DNA from: Zancudomyces culisetae
Taxonomy: Eukaryota > Kickxellomycota > Harpellomycetes > Harpellales > Legeriomycetaceae
Assembly (NCBI GenBank): GCA_001969505.1
Contig: LSSK01000606.1
Location: 1 to 20,940 of the forward strand
DNA length: 20,940 nucleotides
Reading direction: 5' to 3'
This document shows, in pieces, positions 10,139 to 18,587 of the stretch. Both the position numbers and the translations under genes were made by a program. Positions within the stretch are counted from its first letter, which is position 1; every line of letters starts with the position of its first letter. The notes under the pieces were generated by a model that ran no database searches, had not been told where the DNA came from, and worked only from the letters and a program-made list of their open reading frames with translations.

Positions 10139-13100
10139 CTAAAGTAAATTGGTTAATAAGTCAATACATTGCTTGATGCCCACTATCTTGCTAGCATCGA
10201 TGCTGTCGACCAAACCAATTAGGTTTCTTATGTTCTTTTCCAATCCCACTCTAACAATACTGCTTTCCAAATGATATTGATCGGATTTTTCATCAAGATA
10301 CACAACTTTTTCAGAGTTGTAGAATGCAGATTCCTTCAGATAGTCCTTACTAGCCATTCTCCTTGATTGTGCCTGTGAACTGGCACCAAAGCTGTCTACT
10401 CCATCCATACTTTTACTACCTGGTGTTTGTGACAACGAGGGTGAGTCTGAAGGTGAGTCTAACAATAAGGGTAAGATTGAAGGCAAAGATAATGAGCGAT
10501 CTTGGAGTACCACTGCTGGAAAATAAACGTTCACAAATACTGGATTTTGATCATTTGTCGAATCCCCGCTTTCACTATCATCGTTTTCAAGCCAATCGTA
10601 GAAGCTCCAAGGGCCAAACAAAGTGCTAATAGGTGTATTTATGTCAGGGCTATCAGAGTGCGAATTGGTAATTAGCGTGAAAATTCTGGAGGCAATATGG
10701 AAAGCTACTATGTAGTTTTGAATATTTTTAAACCCGCCGATACTCTTATCACTACCAACAGCCAACATGTCATTCGGTAAAAACAACAGTTGCTTAAACT
10801 CCTTTAATCCGGCAGTTAAACTAGTAAAATCCGATTGCTGAACCAATGTCTTGTTGCTACCTTTGGTGTTTAGATGAGTGGTTTTTAGAGATAGAAACAG
10901 TTGCGTTGTCTGGAACTCGTACTGGCTACAAGCATCGACCAACTCCAGATTCAGATCCTCAGTTAGCGGATAGGCAAGGCTTACTGACGTTAAAAACGAC
11001 TTGATCTGTACCCTGACAAAAAGAAGCACTACCTTGCTTAGGGGCTCCGAATCAACTTTGGTCTTTTTCAGAAGCTCGGCTATAATCAGTCCATAAATCG
11101 CCTCCATATTGCTGAAAAACATTGCGTAGTTCTTTGTGAATTCATTGGACAGTTCATTGGTAACATTTTTGCCAGATTCATTTCTAGTAGCCTTATCTTG
11201 TTGTGTTTGTTTTCCATCAGATATTACCAGTAATTTCCCCATCATTTGGATTACTGATGACGAAACACTTCCAAGCAAATAATTCAGGTGTTCTACAATT
11301 ATCATTTCAATCTCCTCTGAAATTCCCAAAAATAACTGTACCAATCCATCACCACTCCTTTCAACATTACCGCTATGGTGACCACCTGTCATAATCGGAC
11401 TCTGCATATATAGTTTTAGTCCAAAATTCTTTGATCTTTCGGTACTTTCTTTGTATTTTGTACCGAATTTGGCGTTGATTTTTCGATTTAATTCCACAAA
11501 AAGGTTTATAATCTTGTTGTATCCTACAACTATTGCTGTGGCTTTGTTTATAAACATTGGGTTTCTCTTCACTTCAAATATTACATTATCTATAGTTTGG
11601 AACGGTAAAAAACTGTTTTCTTTCAAGTCATACTCTTTCAGTCTATCCAGCAAGTTGTTTATCGATAACCTAACCGAGTATTCTATCAGCTCCTCCACGT
11701 TTTTCATCATAGGCTCGAATAGCCGCACATTTTCGATTTCTGTCTCCATAACCCCAAAGTATCGCTCAAGAGCTCGATCATCGACGTCTAGTGCTCCAGA
11801 ACCACCAAACATTTGATGCCCGCCCCCAATGTTCATATTGCTTGGTAACGTTATCAATGGTGGGAAGCAGCGTTGGGCAGCAGATTCCACCCTGTTATTT
11901 ACCGAATTGAGATAATCCGAGCCCAACTGCTTTAGTGTTGTATAGTAAATTATCTGTTCGACATCATATCCAAGGACCGATTTCATTTCCGATGAAATAT
12001 GCCCAGCAAGCCTTGGGCATAGTTCTATCATAGTTTGCCAAATTGCTGCATATTCTTTTCCCTGGTTTATCTCCTTTTCTATAATCCCTGCCACGTAATT
12101 CCACCAATACACCACTAATCCATGTTCAGATATCTCCGGTCCAAGCTCATGTAGAAACAAAACCATTTCTTCTTGTACTCCGCCGATCCAATCTCCGTGG
12201 TCTCTCGCTTCCTCTTTCACCTTCAAAACACCCTTTTTTCTCGAGATCACTTTATCCAAAGTTGATATTCTTCGTCCCTCAGTCACCACCCTCGTAACCA
12301 TTTTCCGATATTGTTCCCACAACAAATCACCCAGTTTCTTTTCTTCACTTGTATCCTCTGCTCTATCTCCTCTTCTATCATGTTTCACTCTACCCTTCTG
12401 CACTATATTCTGAATCTCATCAAAGTTTATAACTCCCGTCACCGCCCTCTTGGTATTCAATATGCTTTCTTCAATATATTCTCTGATGGTATCCCCCAAA
12501 ATACCCAAATTAAACAACATTTGCAACCCATTCCCAACCTCTGTCATTTTTTGCCTCTCTATTCCTCTTTTAACTGTTTCGATCCCCTCTCTTTCAATCA
12601 CCTTTTGTCTGGGTTCTATTTCCTTTTTAATTACTTGATGTATATAATCCAACTTTTCTAGGTCGTTGACTCTTATTACTTCCAATATATCCATAATAGT
12701 TAGCCCAGCCATTATATATATCTGCTCTCTCTCTCGTTCGTTTATAGACTCGTTATTATTATCTTCTTTGGCTACCTGGATAAGTTTCTCTGGGAATTGG
12801 TACTTCAATCGCTGTACTAGCTTTAGTGCACGACTTGTAGTACGCACCATCTCCACTGCCTTTGCCATGTTTTTCGTTCGTATCGAGTATCTAGTCAACT
12901 GTTTATAAGGTATTTCAATCTGATTTTTTATTCTGAAAAACTCGTTCTTGACCTCCTGGATTTGATTTTTAAGCACCATAGTGTTTTCTTCAACCTCCTC
13001 TAGCCCTGACATGTGCTCCAATATCTCTAGTTGATTTTCTGAAACTTTGCTTTTAAATTCATATTCCAATTGCTTCATTTTAATTCTCAACTCCTCAACT

Positions 13101-13366
13101 TTAAAGTTAACTTTTTGCTCGATTCCTTCTATTTCCTCTTTAGTTTGTGGTAGAGAATACTGTATTTCCTCAGTCTGTTTGCGCATACTCTCACCTTGCT
13201 CTTTGAGACTGACATTTCCGAGGCTTCCGCTCATCCCTGTTACATTTTTTGTACCCTTTTGCTCAAACGCACCAGATATTGTGGAGTATCCATATTCGGT
13301 GGTCAAAAAGTTTTCATTTAAAAACTCTTGGTATTCTATTTTAAGTAAATAGTATGAATTCCACAT
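10139..13366 (-). CDS. COG5: Conserved oligomeric Golgi complex subunit 5 (Cog5)
   Basis: Cog5 is part of the COG tethering complex (lobe B), which retrieves resident enzymes within the Golgi by vesicle tethering at the membrane face. This is one uninterrupted 1075-aa frame starting at an ATG at 13366. Residues 13-30 (FLNENFLTTEYGYSTIS) resemble the N-terminal signature of Cog5 proteins. A Glu/Lys-rich coiled coil spans about 60-150. It is followed by IPYKQLTRYSIRTKNMAKAVEM (from 152) and the diagnostic VGNGLQMLFNLGILGDTI at 277-294, close to the human COG5 pattern VGTALQVFYNLGTLKDTI. The rest is helical with Ser/Asp-rich loops near the C-terminus. It is longer than human COG5 (839 aa) and far longer than the yeast protein (403 aa), mainly through loops. 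The neighbours do not share its pathway. A short upstream exon cannot be excluded, because an AATAG lies soon after the ATG, but no better start was found. Confidence 0.85.
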   Translation of the reverse strand: MWNSYYLLKIEYQEFLNENFLTTEYGYSTISGAFEQKGTKNVTGMSGSLGNVSLKEQGESMRKQTEEIQYSLPQTKEEIEGIEQKVNFKVEELRIKMKQLEYEFKSKVSENQLEILEHMSGLEEVEENTMVLKNQIQEVKNEFFRIKNQIEIPYKQLTRYSIRTKNMAKAVEMVRTTSRALKLVQRLKYQFPEKLIQVAKEDNNNESINEREREQIYIMAGLTIMDILEVIRVNDLEKLDYIHQVIKKEIEPRQKVIEREGIETVKRGIERQKMTEVGNGLQMLFNLGILGDTIREYIEESILNTKRAVTGVINFDEIQNIVQKGRVKHDRRGDRAEDTSEEKKLGDLLWEQYRKMVTRVVTEGRRISTLDKVISRKKGVLKVKEEARDHGDWIGGVQEEMVLFLHELGPEISEHGLVVYWWNYVAGIIEKEINQGKEYAAIWQTMIELCPRLAGHISSEMKSVLGYDVEQIIYYTTLKQLGSDYLNSVNNRVESAAQRCFPPLITLPSNMNIGGGHQMFGGSGALDVDDRALERYFGVMETEIENVRLFEPMMKNVEELIEYSVRLSINNLLDRLKEYDLKENSFLPFQTIDNVIFEVKRNPMFINKATAIVVGYNKIINLFVELNRKINAKFGTKYKESTERSKNFGLKLYMQSPIMTGGHHSGNVERSGDGLVQLFLGISEEIEMIIVEHLNYLLGSVSSSVIQMMGKLLVISDGKQTQQDKATRNESGKNVTNELSNEFTKNYAMFFSNMEAIYGLIIAELLKKTKVDSEPLSKVVLLFVRVQIKSFLTSVSLAYPLTEDLNLELVDACSQYEFQTTQLFLSLKTTHLNTKGSNKTLVQQSDFTSLTAGLKEFKQLLFLPNDMLAVGSDKSIGGFKNIQNYIVAFHIASRIFTLITNSHSDSPDINTPISTLFGPWSFYDWLENDDSESGDSTNDQNPVFVNVYFPAVVLQDRSLSLPSILPLLLDSPSDSPSLSQTPGSKSMDGVDSFGASSQAQSRRMASKDYLKESAFYNSEKVVYLDEKSDQYHLESSIVRVGLEKNIRNLIGLVDSIDASKIVGIKQCIDLLTNLL

Positions 13367-13763
13367 TAGTTGAAATATTTGCTATCAAGACTATCCTTTA
13401 TCTTGTTCCCTTTTTTAAATATGCATGTAAGTTTTTAGATGAACAATATTTAAATCGGTTTACCCTTATCGAACTGGCTAGACCCATACTCCAAATTCAA
13501 CTGCATTTTTCCTATACTATTTCCTAACAAAAGCCAACCTGAACTCTGTAAATAATATTTTCCAACTCTAGCTCTATTTATTTCCTGGGTTTAAAAATCT
13601 AATTATTTCTGAACGTGTATTATTTCCGCAATTTATTTTTCTTTTCCTGTTAAATTGAGCAAAGTGTAAAATACCAGCAAAAATCAAGCAATAGCTTGTA
13701 TAAATATAAAAAGATAAATAGATAAATAGATACATAGATAAATAGATAGAAACCACTACAACA
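13367..13763. promoter_or_regulatory. Divergent promoter of COG5 and the cysteine synthase gene
   Basis: This 397-bp spacer separates two head-to-head genes. It holds a TATA-like TATAAATATAAAAAG at 13699-13713, 51 bp before the cysteine synthase ATG, followed by GATA-containing 8-bp repeats. A TTTGCTC hexamer-plus-one on the minus strand near 13656-13662 resembles the yeast Mac1 copper element core, but is a single short match. No ORF with a real start is present. Confidence 0.5.
13713..13744 (+). repeat. Four tandem GATA(A/C)ATA units
   Basis: Units GATAAATA, GATAAATA, GATACATA and GATAAATA lie head to tail directly after the TATA-like sequence and 19 bp before the start codon at 13764. Each unit contains a GATA core, so they could bind GATA factors, or be part of the 5' leader. 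Confidence 0.8.
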
Positions 13764-15344
13764 ATGTCTTTGTCGGCTGGAATGTCACTCAAATTAAGCA
13801 ACAATAACAGGACAGCCTTATGTATAGGCGTACTTTCATTGTTTTCGATTGCCGAAGCTATATATATCCTTTATCAAAAAAAACAAAAGGTAACGCGTTC
13901 CCGCATTATTTCAAATTCTCAAGTATGTGAGATAGCTATAAATGATCTGCAACTAATACATACTGTTTGGTAAACTAATATAGAAAAACCTAGTTCGTGA
14001 TCAGAATGCAAATAAAGAAAAGAAATTTAAAAAGATAGAAAGGGTTGATAATATCACCCAACTAATAGGAAATACACCTATCATTCGAATAAACAGTCTA
14101 TCAAAGGCACTAGGTTGCGAGATATTGGTAAATATACATCTTTTACTTTTTATTTTTGTATTTTTTTGGTCTCATTTCCTAGCCTTACCTATGATTCTAT
14201 CTGCAATTTGCGTTCTTTAACTTTGTTTTTATACTAAATATGTAGGGAAAAGCGGAGGTAAGTATTGTCGATTAACACTCAACTTTCTAGCAAGCCTATA
14301 CATGATAAAAGGAACAAAGATCACGAAAATCCTGTTTTTATCAATATTTAGTATTTAAATCCAGGAGGGAGTGCAAAAGACAGAGTGGCCCTTGAAATAA
14401 TCGAAATGGCTGAAAAGGAGGGAAAACTGGTACCGAATACCGATTCCTGTGTATTTGAGGGAACCTCGGGATCTACTGGAATATCGGTGTGTATGGTTGC
14501 CAAGGCCAAAGGATACAAAGTGTTTATAGTTATGCCTAATGATGTAGCCAGCGAAAAAAAGACAATCCTGGAGAGTATGGGGGCAACAGTGGAAATGGTG
14601 AGACCCTGTTCAATAGTAGAATCGGAAAACTACGTTCGGGTTGCTGAGAGACGAGCTTTAGAGTACAACTCTGAGGATGGTAATGGTACCTCAAAGAAAG
14701 GGTACTTTTTGGATCAGTTTGAAAATCCACACAATTTTATGGCCCATTACAAACATACAGGACCAGAGATTCTTGTCCAGACTGGAGGAAAGATCGATGC
14801 CTTTGTGCATGGTTCTGGGACTGGTGGGACTATTGCAGGTGTAACTCTATTTCTCAAACCAAGAATCCCACACCTTAAAGTGTTTCTAGCAGATCCATAT
14901 GGCTCAGGAAATGCAAACAAAGTCAATTACGGGGTCATGTTTTCACAGACCGAAAAAGAAGGCACCAGAAGAAGGTACCAAACCGACACACTTGTTGAGG
15001 GTGTTGGATTGAATAGACTAACATCCAACTTTGCTAGGCTCTTTAGAAAAGGGTCACGTAGCCATGGTTGCGGTGTTAATGGAGCATACACAATAGACGA
15101 CCAGGCTACAATCTGGATGTCGCGCTACATAATGGAGAACGATGGTCTGTTTTTGGGCTCTTCGTCTGCTTTAAATCTGGTTGCCACAGTCAAGGTTGCA
15201 AAGCTTTTGGGGCCGGGTGCAACAATCTTGACTATTTTGTGCGATTCGGGCCAAAGACATCTGACCAAATTTTGGAACAACGATCTATTGCAGTCTAAAG
15301 GTTTCGATGTTTCCATTCCAACAAGTCTAGATGTATTTTTGTGA
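13764..15344 (+). CDS. MCY1: Membrane-anchored cysteine synthase 2-type PLP enzyme (Mcy1/Cys12 family, four exons)
   Basis: This family makes cysteine-type products from O-acyl-serine using pyridoxal phosphate; yeast Mcy1 is in the outer mitochondrial membrane. Model: exons 13764-13922, 13984-14127, 14246-14257 and 14352-15344; introns of 61, 118 and 94 nt, all phase 0; product 435 aa. A hydrophobic helix at about 18-37 followed by QKKQK would anchor it. The catalytic domain starts near 77 (ITQLIGNTPIIRI). The 12-nt third exon encodes GKAE, completing the family pattern EIL-x-KAE-x-LNPGGS. K114 in SAKDR is the expected PLP-binding lysine. TSGSTG (143-148) is the substrate loop and GTGGT (261-265) the PLP phosphate loop. 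The C-terminal part has GSSSALN and LCDSGQRHLTKFW, hallmarks of this subfamily rather than of OASS-A/B or cystathionine synthase. An alternative in-frame donor, GTAACG at 13890, would drop 11 residues after the anchor. Enzyme class is firm; exact substrate is inferred. Confidence 0.9.
14246..14257 (+). other. 12-nt micro-exon of the cysteine synthase gene
   Basis: The segment GGAAAAGCGGAG lies between a TAG acceptor (14243-14245) and a GTAAGT donor (14258). It encodes Gly-Lys-Ala-Glu, matching the conserved KAE just before the LNPGGS-x-KDR segment. Without it the protein would lack these family residues. ACTAAA about 10 nt before the acceptor could be a branch site. Confidence 0.8.
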
Positions 15345-15673
15345 TACTGCAAACTTTATTTTGGTGGTGGTATAGTTATGCATGATCATTTTAACCCTGT
15401 AGATTTAACAATAAAGTGGAAAATGCAAGACAATTACTAGAAATGAACACCTAGACAAAATCAAAATATGATATAATACTACAATAATTACCAGAGTTAC
15501 GGTTGCCTACTGCCACAGGACTAGACACCAGTAAATTAAAAGCCTTTCAAAGCTTAGCTTACAAAGCTGATGTGTTAGTTTGAGAATCAGCTGAAAAATC
15601 AATATAATAGAGATGCTGACACGCGTGCAGGCTACAGGCTCAGGCATGTGTGTTTTCTGGGTAGGCGACAAAT
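15345..15673. other. Convergent 3' spacer
   Basis: These 329 bp separate the convergent cysteine synthase and first Ctr genes, so they hold two 3' ends. An AATAAA at 15410-15415, 65 nt after the cysteine synthase stop, is a plausible polyadenylation signal. An 8-bp palindrome CACGCGTG lies at 15620-15627. No gene is visible. Confidence 0.5.
15410..15415 (+). terminator. Possible polyadenylation signal (AATAAA)
   Basis: AATAAA lies 65 nt after the cysteine synthase stop codon. In AT-rich DNA this hexamer is common, so the call rests on position alone. Confidence 0.35.
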
Positions 15674-16153
15674 TTAGCAGCACGATTCCTTGTATGCTGA
15701 AACATACTCGGAACTCGCTGTAGTATCAACAGTGGTTGCGCTTACACCAGCCTCTTTGCCAAACGTGTTAATGTTATTCCTACCAACTTTTTCGTAGTCT
15801 TGATCAATAGCCACTTTCTTGTTGTATTTTCTCTTTTTGTGAATGGACGTGGATATATCTACAATCACAAAGCCTAGGGTAAGCCCGCCAACTATTGAAA
15901 AAGCGATAGGGAAATTACCACCCATGATTGCAATCATCAATGCATATCGTATAAAAACCAGTACAAAGTACAAGATGGCTCTGACAGGTATTTGCCACGT
16001 AGTTTTGCGTTTCACTTTGATAAAATCAATACCAAAGGATAGTAACCGTTCGACTACACCTGCCAGTATTAACCCTATGCATGCCAATGCGCGATCCCTA
16101 GGAGTACGAAGCCAGTAAGCGGCAAGTAGGAAATCCAGATATATTGCTGCCAT
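15674..16153 (-). CDS. Ctr-family copper transporter, short form without N-terminal metal-binding head
   Basis: Ctr proteins are trimeric Cu(I) channels of the plasma or vacuolar membrane. This single-exon gene encodes 159 aa. Three membrane segments fit: about 6-38 (with ERLLS at its end), 58-78 and 82-100. Family hallmarks are M73-x3-M77 in helix 2 (RYALMIAIM), which lines the copper pore, and G90-x3-G94 in helix 3 for trimer packing. The tail is Lys-rich, then Ser/Thr-rich, and ends in Cys-Cys. The start is the ATG at 16153: an in-frame TAA lies three codons upstream, so no Met- or His-rich ectodomain precedes helix 1, unlike most Ctr1 proteins. This shape is closer to Ctr2 or to assembly-partner subunits. 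It aligns over its whole membrane part with the second Ctr gene at 18461-17813. A distant upstream exon remains possible but no candidate was seen. Confidence 0.85.
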   Translation of the reverse strand: MAAIYLDFLLAAYWLRTPRDRALACIGLILAGVVERLLSFGIDFIKVKRKTTWQIPVRAILYFVLVFIRYALMIAIMGGNFPIAFSIVGGLTLGFVIVDISTSIHKKRKYNKKVAIDQDYEKVGRNNINTFGKEAGVSATTVDTTASSEYVSAYKESCC

Positions 16154-16381
16154 TTTTTTTATATAGACTGATGTAAATTATTTGTTTGTATTTTTTCTCT
16201 CTTTAGGATTTGATTCAGTTGTCCTTTATTTATAATATGGCTGTGTTTGTTGTACCAATTCTGTTTGTCACACACCTTTTTTTTAGATCCTTTTAGCAGT
16301 TGAGCCTAATTCTTGTAAAGTAAATAAATACAGAGATAGAGATTAATGGTAGAAGGTAAATATCGCGATGGAATGAGTTGT

Positions 16382-16395
16382 CCTTTTTATATCGC
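16382..16395 (-). promoter_or_regulatory. TATA-like element upstream of the first Ctr gene
   Basis: Read on the minus strand, GATATAAAAAGG lies about 230 bp upstream of the ATG at 16153. The distance allows a leader of roughly 150-200 nt. It is a consensus match only. Confidence 0.35.
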
Positions 16396-16812
16396 CTAGG
16401 AAAGTAACTACCCCTATATCTTATCAAAATTAATATCCAAAACCCGAAATCCAAAGCTCGCAAATTTGTATTTTTTTTAGTATTAGCCCACGTAGTTTAT
16501 CTCACCCTCGGTTCGAGGAAATATTATAGCCGGTAAAAAAAACAATGAAAATCGCGGACTTTAGAGGTCCCCTATTATTAATCTACTTTAAGTAAAACCC
16601 AAATCTAATTCGCTTCATCAAGTTGGTAAACTGGTGCTGTTTATTATATTAATTATTATTTTTCTTATAGCCCAATAAGTTACAAGTGATTACATAATAT
16701 AATTCTTGCAACATGTTTTTCGAGTGATAGGCTGTAAATGATTGTTAGGAAATTAGCGCTAAATAATCATACTTGCCCCCAATTTATAACAATATTGTTG
16801 AGTTTTATTACT

Positions 16813-16830
16813 AATGGTATTGGTACCATT
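16813..16830. repeat. 7-bp inverted repeat with 4-nt spacer
   Basis: AATGGTA and TACCATT flank TTGG, giving a perfect 7-bp stem. The site lies in the gap between the two Ctr genes and is not followed by a T-run. Its role is unknown. Confidence 0.6.
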
Positions 16831-17812
16831 TAATAAAGATATTCCAGATATTCAGAGGCTGTATCTAAACATATGCTTGAGAAACGCAAGTAACTGTGTT
16901 CACAAGAGCATTTATGTAAACTGTGATCCTTTACATACTTTGTAGGGGGGTGAAGAGCAGTTAGCGTAAATACAACAACAGGTATTAAATCATTTATACA
17001 AAAATACACAGGATTCTGTGTGAACTTTTTATTTTCAGTTATCTTTGGTTGTGGAATATTTTTTTTTGGCCTAATAACAGCCCAAGTATTCTGTGGGGCG
17101 AAATACTTCAGACCCATGCAAACGCCATGAAATCAAAATATTAAAAGACCTACTAGATAAGAAAAAAAATTTGTAATAGAAAGGAGGTGGGGAAGGGATA
17201 AGGAGGAATCAACTAGCTTTGTATACTATTTTTGCAAATCACAAGCATTATCCAATTCTACGAATTAATAAAAAGTACTGCATCCCCCTGCTAAATGCAT
17301 TTCAATGTTGGTGTTATGTATTTCACATCACAATTATTCACACCCATTTTTATATTTTGTACTTGTCAGATTTATGTATACGGAGGAAGCATGCTAGTCA
17401 ATTGTCACAAGATAACAAGTAAATGACATTGATTTTGACTCCCATTCGCTGATTTGCCTCGTTTTTGTCATTATTGTAATTGCCTTGATTATTCCCATAC
17501 AATGAAAAAAAATAAAAGCTGTGATTTCGGACCGAGGTTATAATTCTGAGGATAATTCTAATGGTTATTATATCTTATTGCGATACAAAACGCACAATGG
17601 TTACACAAAGCAAGTAAATCTACTTTGGGGAAAATGTTATTATGTGTACTTGCACTTTATTGCCATTTAAAGAAATATATCAATTATTATATGAAAAATA
17701 AAACAATTTAAAAAAAAACAGATGTTTTAAATACCTAAACAAACTCAGCTAAAAAGAATGTGAAAGGAAGAGGAGGTGTGAAGAAGGAGAGAATAAACAC
17801 CCCATTTAAACA

Positions 17813-18461
17813 CTAACAGCATGGTTCATTCAAAATATCACTAGTGCTGGTTTGTGTTTTTGATTTCCCATCATCAAATGAGCGAGGAGTATCACTAGTA
17901 AGGTCACCATCCTGGTCGCTATTGTTTTTGTTACTGCTTTGAAAAAGTTTTGGCACAAGGATTTTGCGGTGCTGAAACAATTGTATCAAAAGAAATCCGA
18001 GTGCAAGACCACTGCAGATGACCATCAGCACAGGTACGGTGTTGGACATCAAAGCCATCATAAGAACGTATCTAATCATCACGACTATAAAATAAATTGC
18101 GACTTTCAGAGGTATTGTTAAATGCTCCTGCTTCCTATTTTATGTTTATGGTTATTTCTTCAAGTGTCAGATAATAGCAAAATAAAAATAAAACCAGGAA
18201 GAAGTGAATCTATTAAAAATGAATACCACAATTAGTACTTTACTTTAGTGGGAACATGTCAGCAACTCGTGACAGACAGCGTTCGAAAACTCCGATTAAA
18301 ATCAATACAATGTAAAGGGCAGCGTATTCGGCTGTCGTTTTTACTGTAACCGAGGTAAACACAAAAGTTACTTGCAATCCAGATGGTGGGTCGTGTGTAT
18401 GTCCACACGCATCTCCATGGCAATGGCTTTTGTAAGTCTGGATGAGTGCGTTCCGATCCAT
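17813..18461 (-). CDS. Ctr-family copper transporter with Cys/His-rich N-terminus (two exons)
   Basis: This is a second Cu(I) transporter of the Ctr family. Model on the minus strand: exon 1 18461-18244, intron 18243-18135 (GTAAAG...TAG, 109 nt), exon 2 18134-17813, product 179 aa. Exon 1 ends with two bases of a Lys codon that exon 2 completes; the joined loop reads MFPLKKQEHLTIPLK, aligning with the loop of the first Ctr protein. Residues 13-23 carry H13, C14, H15, C19, H21 and H23, a likely extracellular or lumenal copper-binding head. Helix 1 is about 31-59 (VFERCLS at its end), helix 2 about 84-103 with M98-x3-M102, and helix 3 about 106-124 with G115-x3-G119. The tail is Asp/Ser-rich and ends in Cys-Cys. 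The ATG at 18461 is preceded by an A-run, with a TATA-like box at 18587-18580. The two Ctr genes look like an old tandem duplication that has diverged in head and tail. Family is firm; which membrane it serves is not known. Confidence 0.87.
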
Positions 18462-18561
18462 ATTTCACTTTTTTTTTTGTGGATCTTTATATGGATGAGT
18501 TACTAAAACATAAAAACACTATTGCTTGTAAGTTGAGCGTTTTATTCTAAGAGTTATAGAT

Positions 18562-18578
18562 ACCGAATACTTTTCGGT
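18562..18578. promoter_or_regulatory. Inverted repeat ACCGAA-N5-TTCGGT in the second Ctr promoter
   Basis: Perfect 6-bp arms lie about 100 bp upstream of the Ctr ATG at 18461 and just downstream of a TATA-like box. The core reads CCG-N9-CGG, the kind of spaced triplet pair bound by fungal Zn2Cys6 dimers. Function is inferred only from sequence form. Confidence 0.4.
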
Positions 18579-18579
18579 G

Positions 18580-18587
18580 TATTTATA
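18580..18587 (-). promoter_or_regulatory. TATA-like element of the second Ctr gene
   Basis: TATAAATA on the minus strand lies about 120 bp upstream of the ATG at 18461, a usual distance for a fungal TATA box. Confidence 0.45.

Larger units (their letters stand above)
16154..17812. other. 1.66-kb gene-free gap between the two Ctr genes
   Basis: This gap should contain the promoter of the first Ctr gene (right to left) and the 3' end of the second. A TATA-like sequence on the minus strand (GATATAAAAAGG, about 16382-16395) lies some 230 bp upstream of the first Ctr ATG. Two small inverted repeats are present: CCTCG-GTT-CGAGG at 16506-16518 and AATGGTA-TTGG-TACCATT at 16813-16830. Two purine-rich patches occur, near 17180-17210 and 17761-17795. 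A 95-codon minus-strand frame at 17117-16830 has no recognisable similarity. A GGTTCGA at 16510-16516 is not in a tRNA-like context. Confidence 0.5.

Noticed and set aside
13656-13662. TTTGCTC on the minus strand as a Mac1-type copper element
   Set aside because: A single 7-bp match located between COG5 and the cysteine synthase gene, not near either Ctr promoter; such a match is expected by chance.
16237-16296. 19-codon plus-strand ORF encoding a hydrophobic peptide
   Set aside because: It lies in the leader or promoter of the opposite-strand Ctr gene, is very short and has no flanking gene context. A tiny membrane protein cannot be excluded, but nothing supports it.
16501-16520. GGTTCGA suggesting a tRNA T-arm
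   Set aside because: The flanking bases do not form a T-stem, and no A-box, anticodon arm or acceptor stem can be drawn around it on either strand.
16830-17117. 95-codon minus-strand frame with a true ATG in the Ctr gap
   Set aside because: No recognisable domain, no family-like motifs, and a composition typical of random translation of AT-rich DNA; no partner exon was found.
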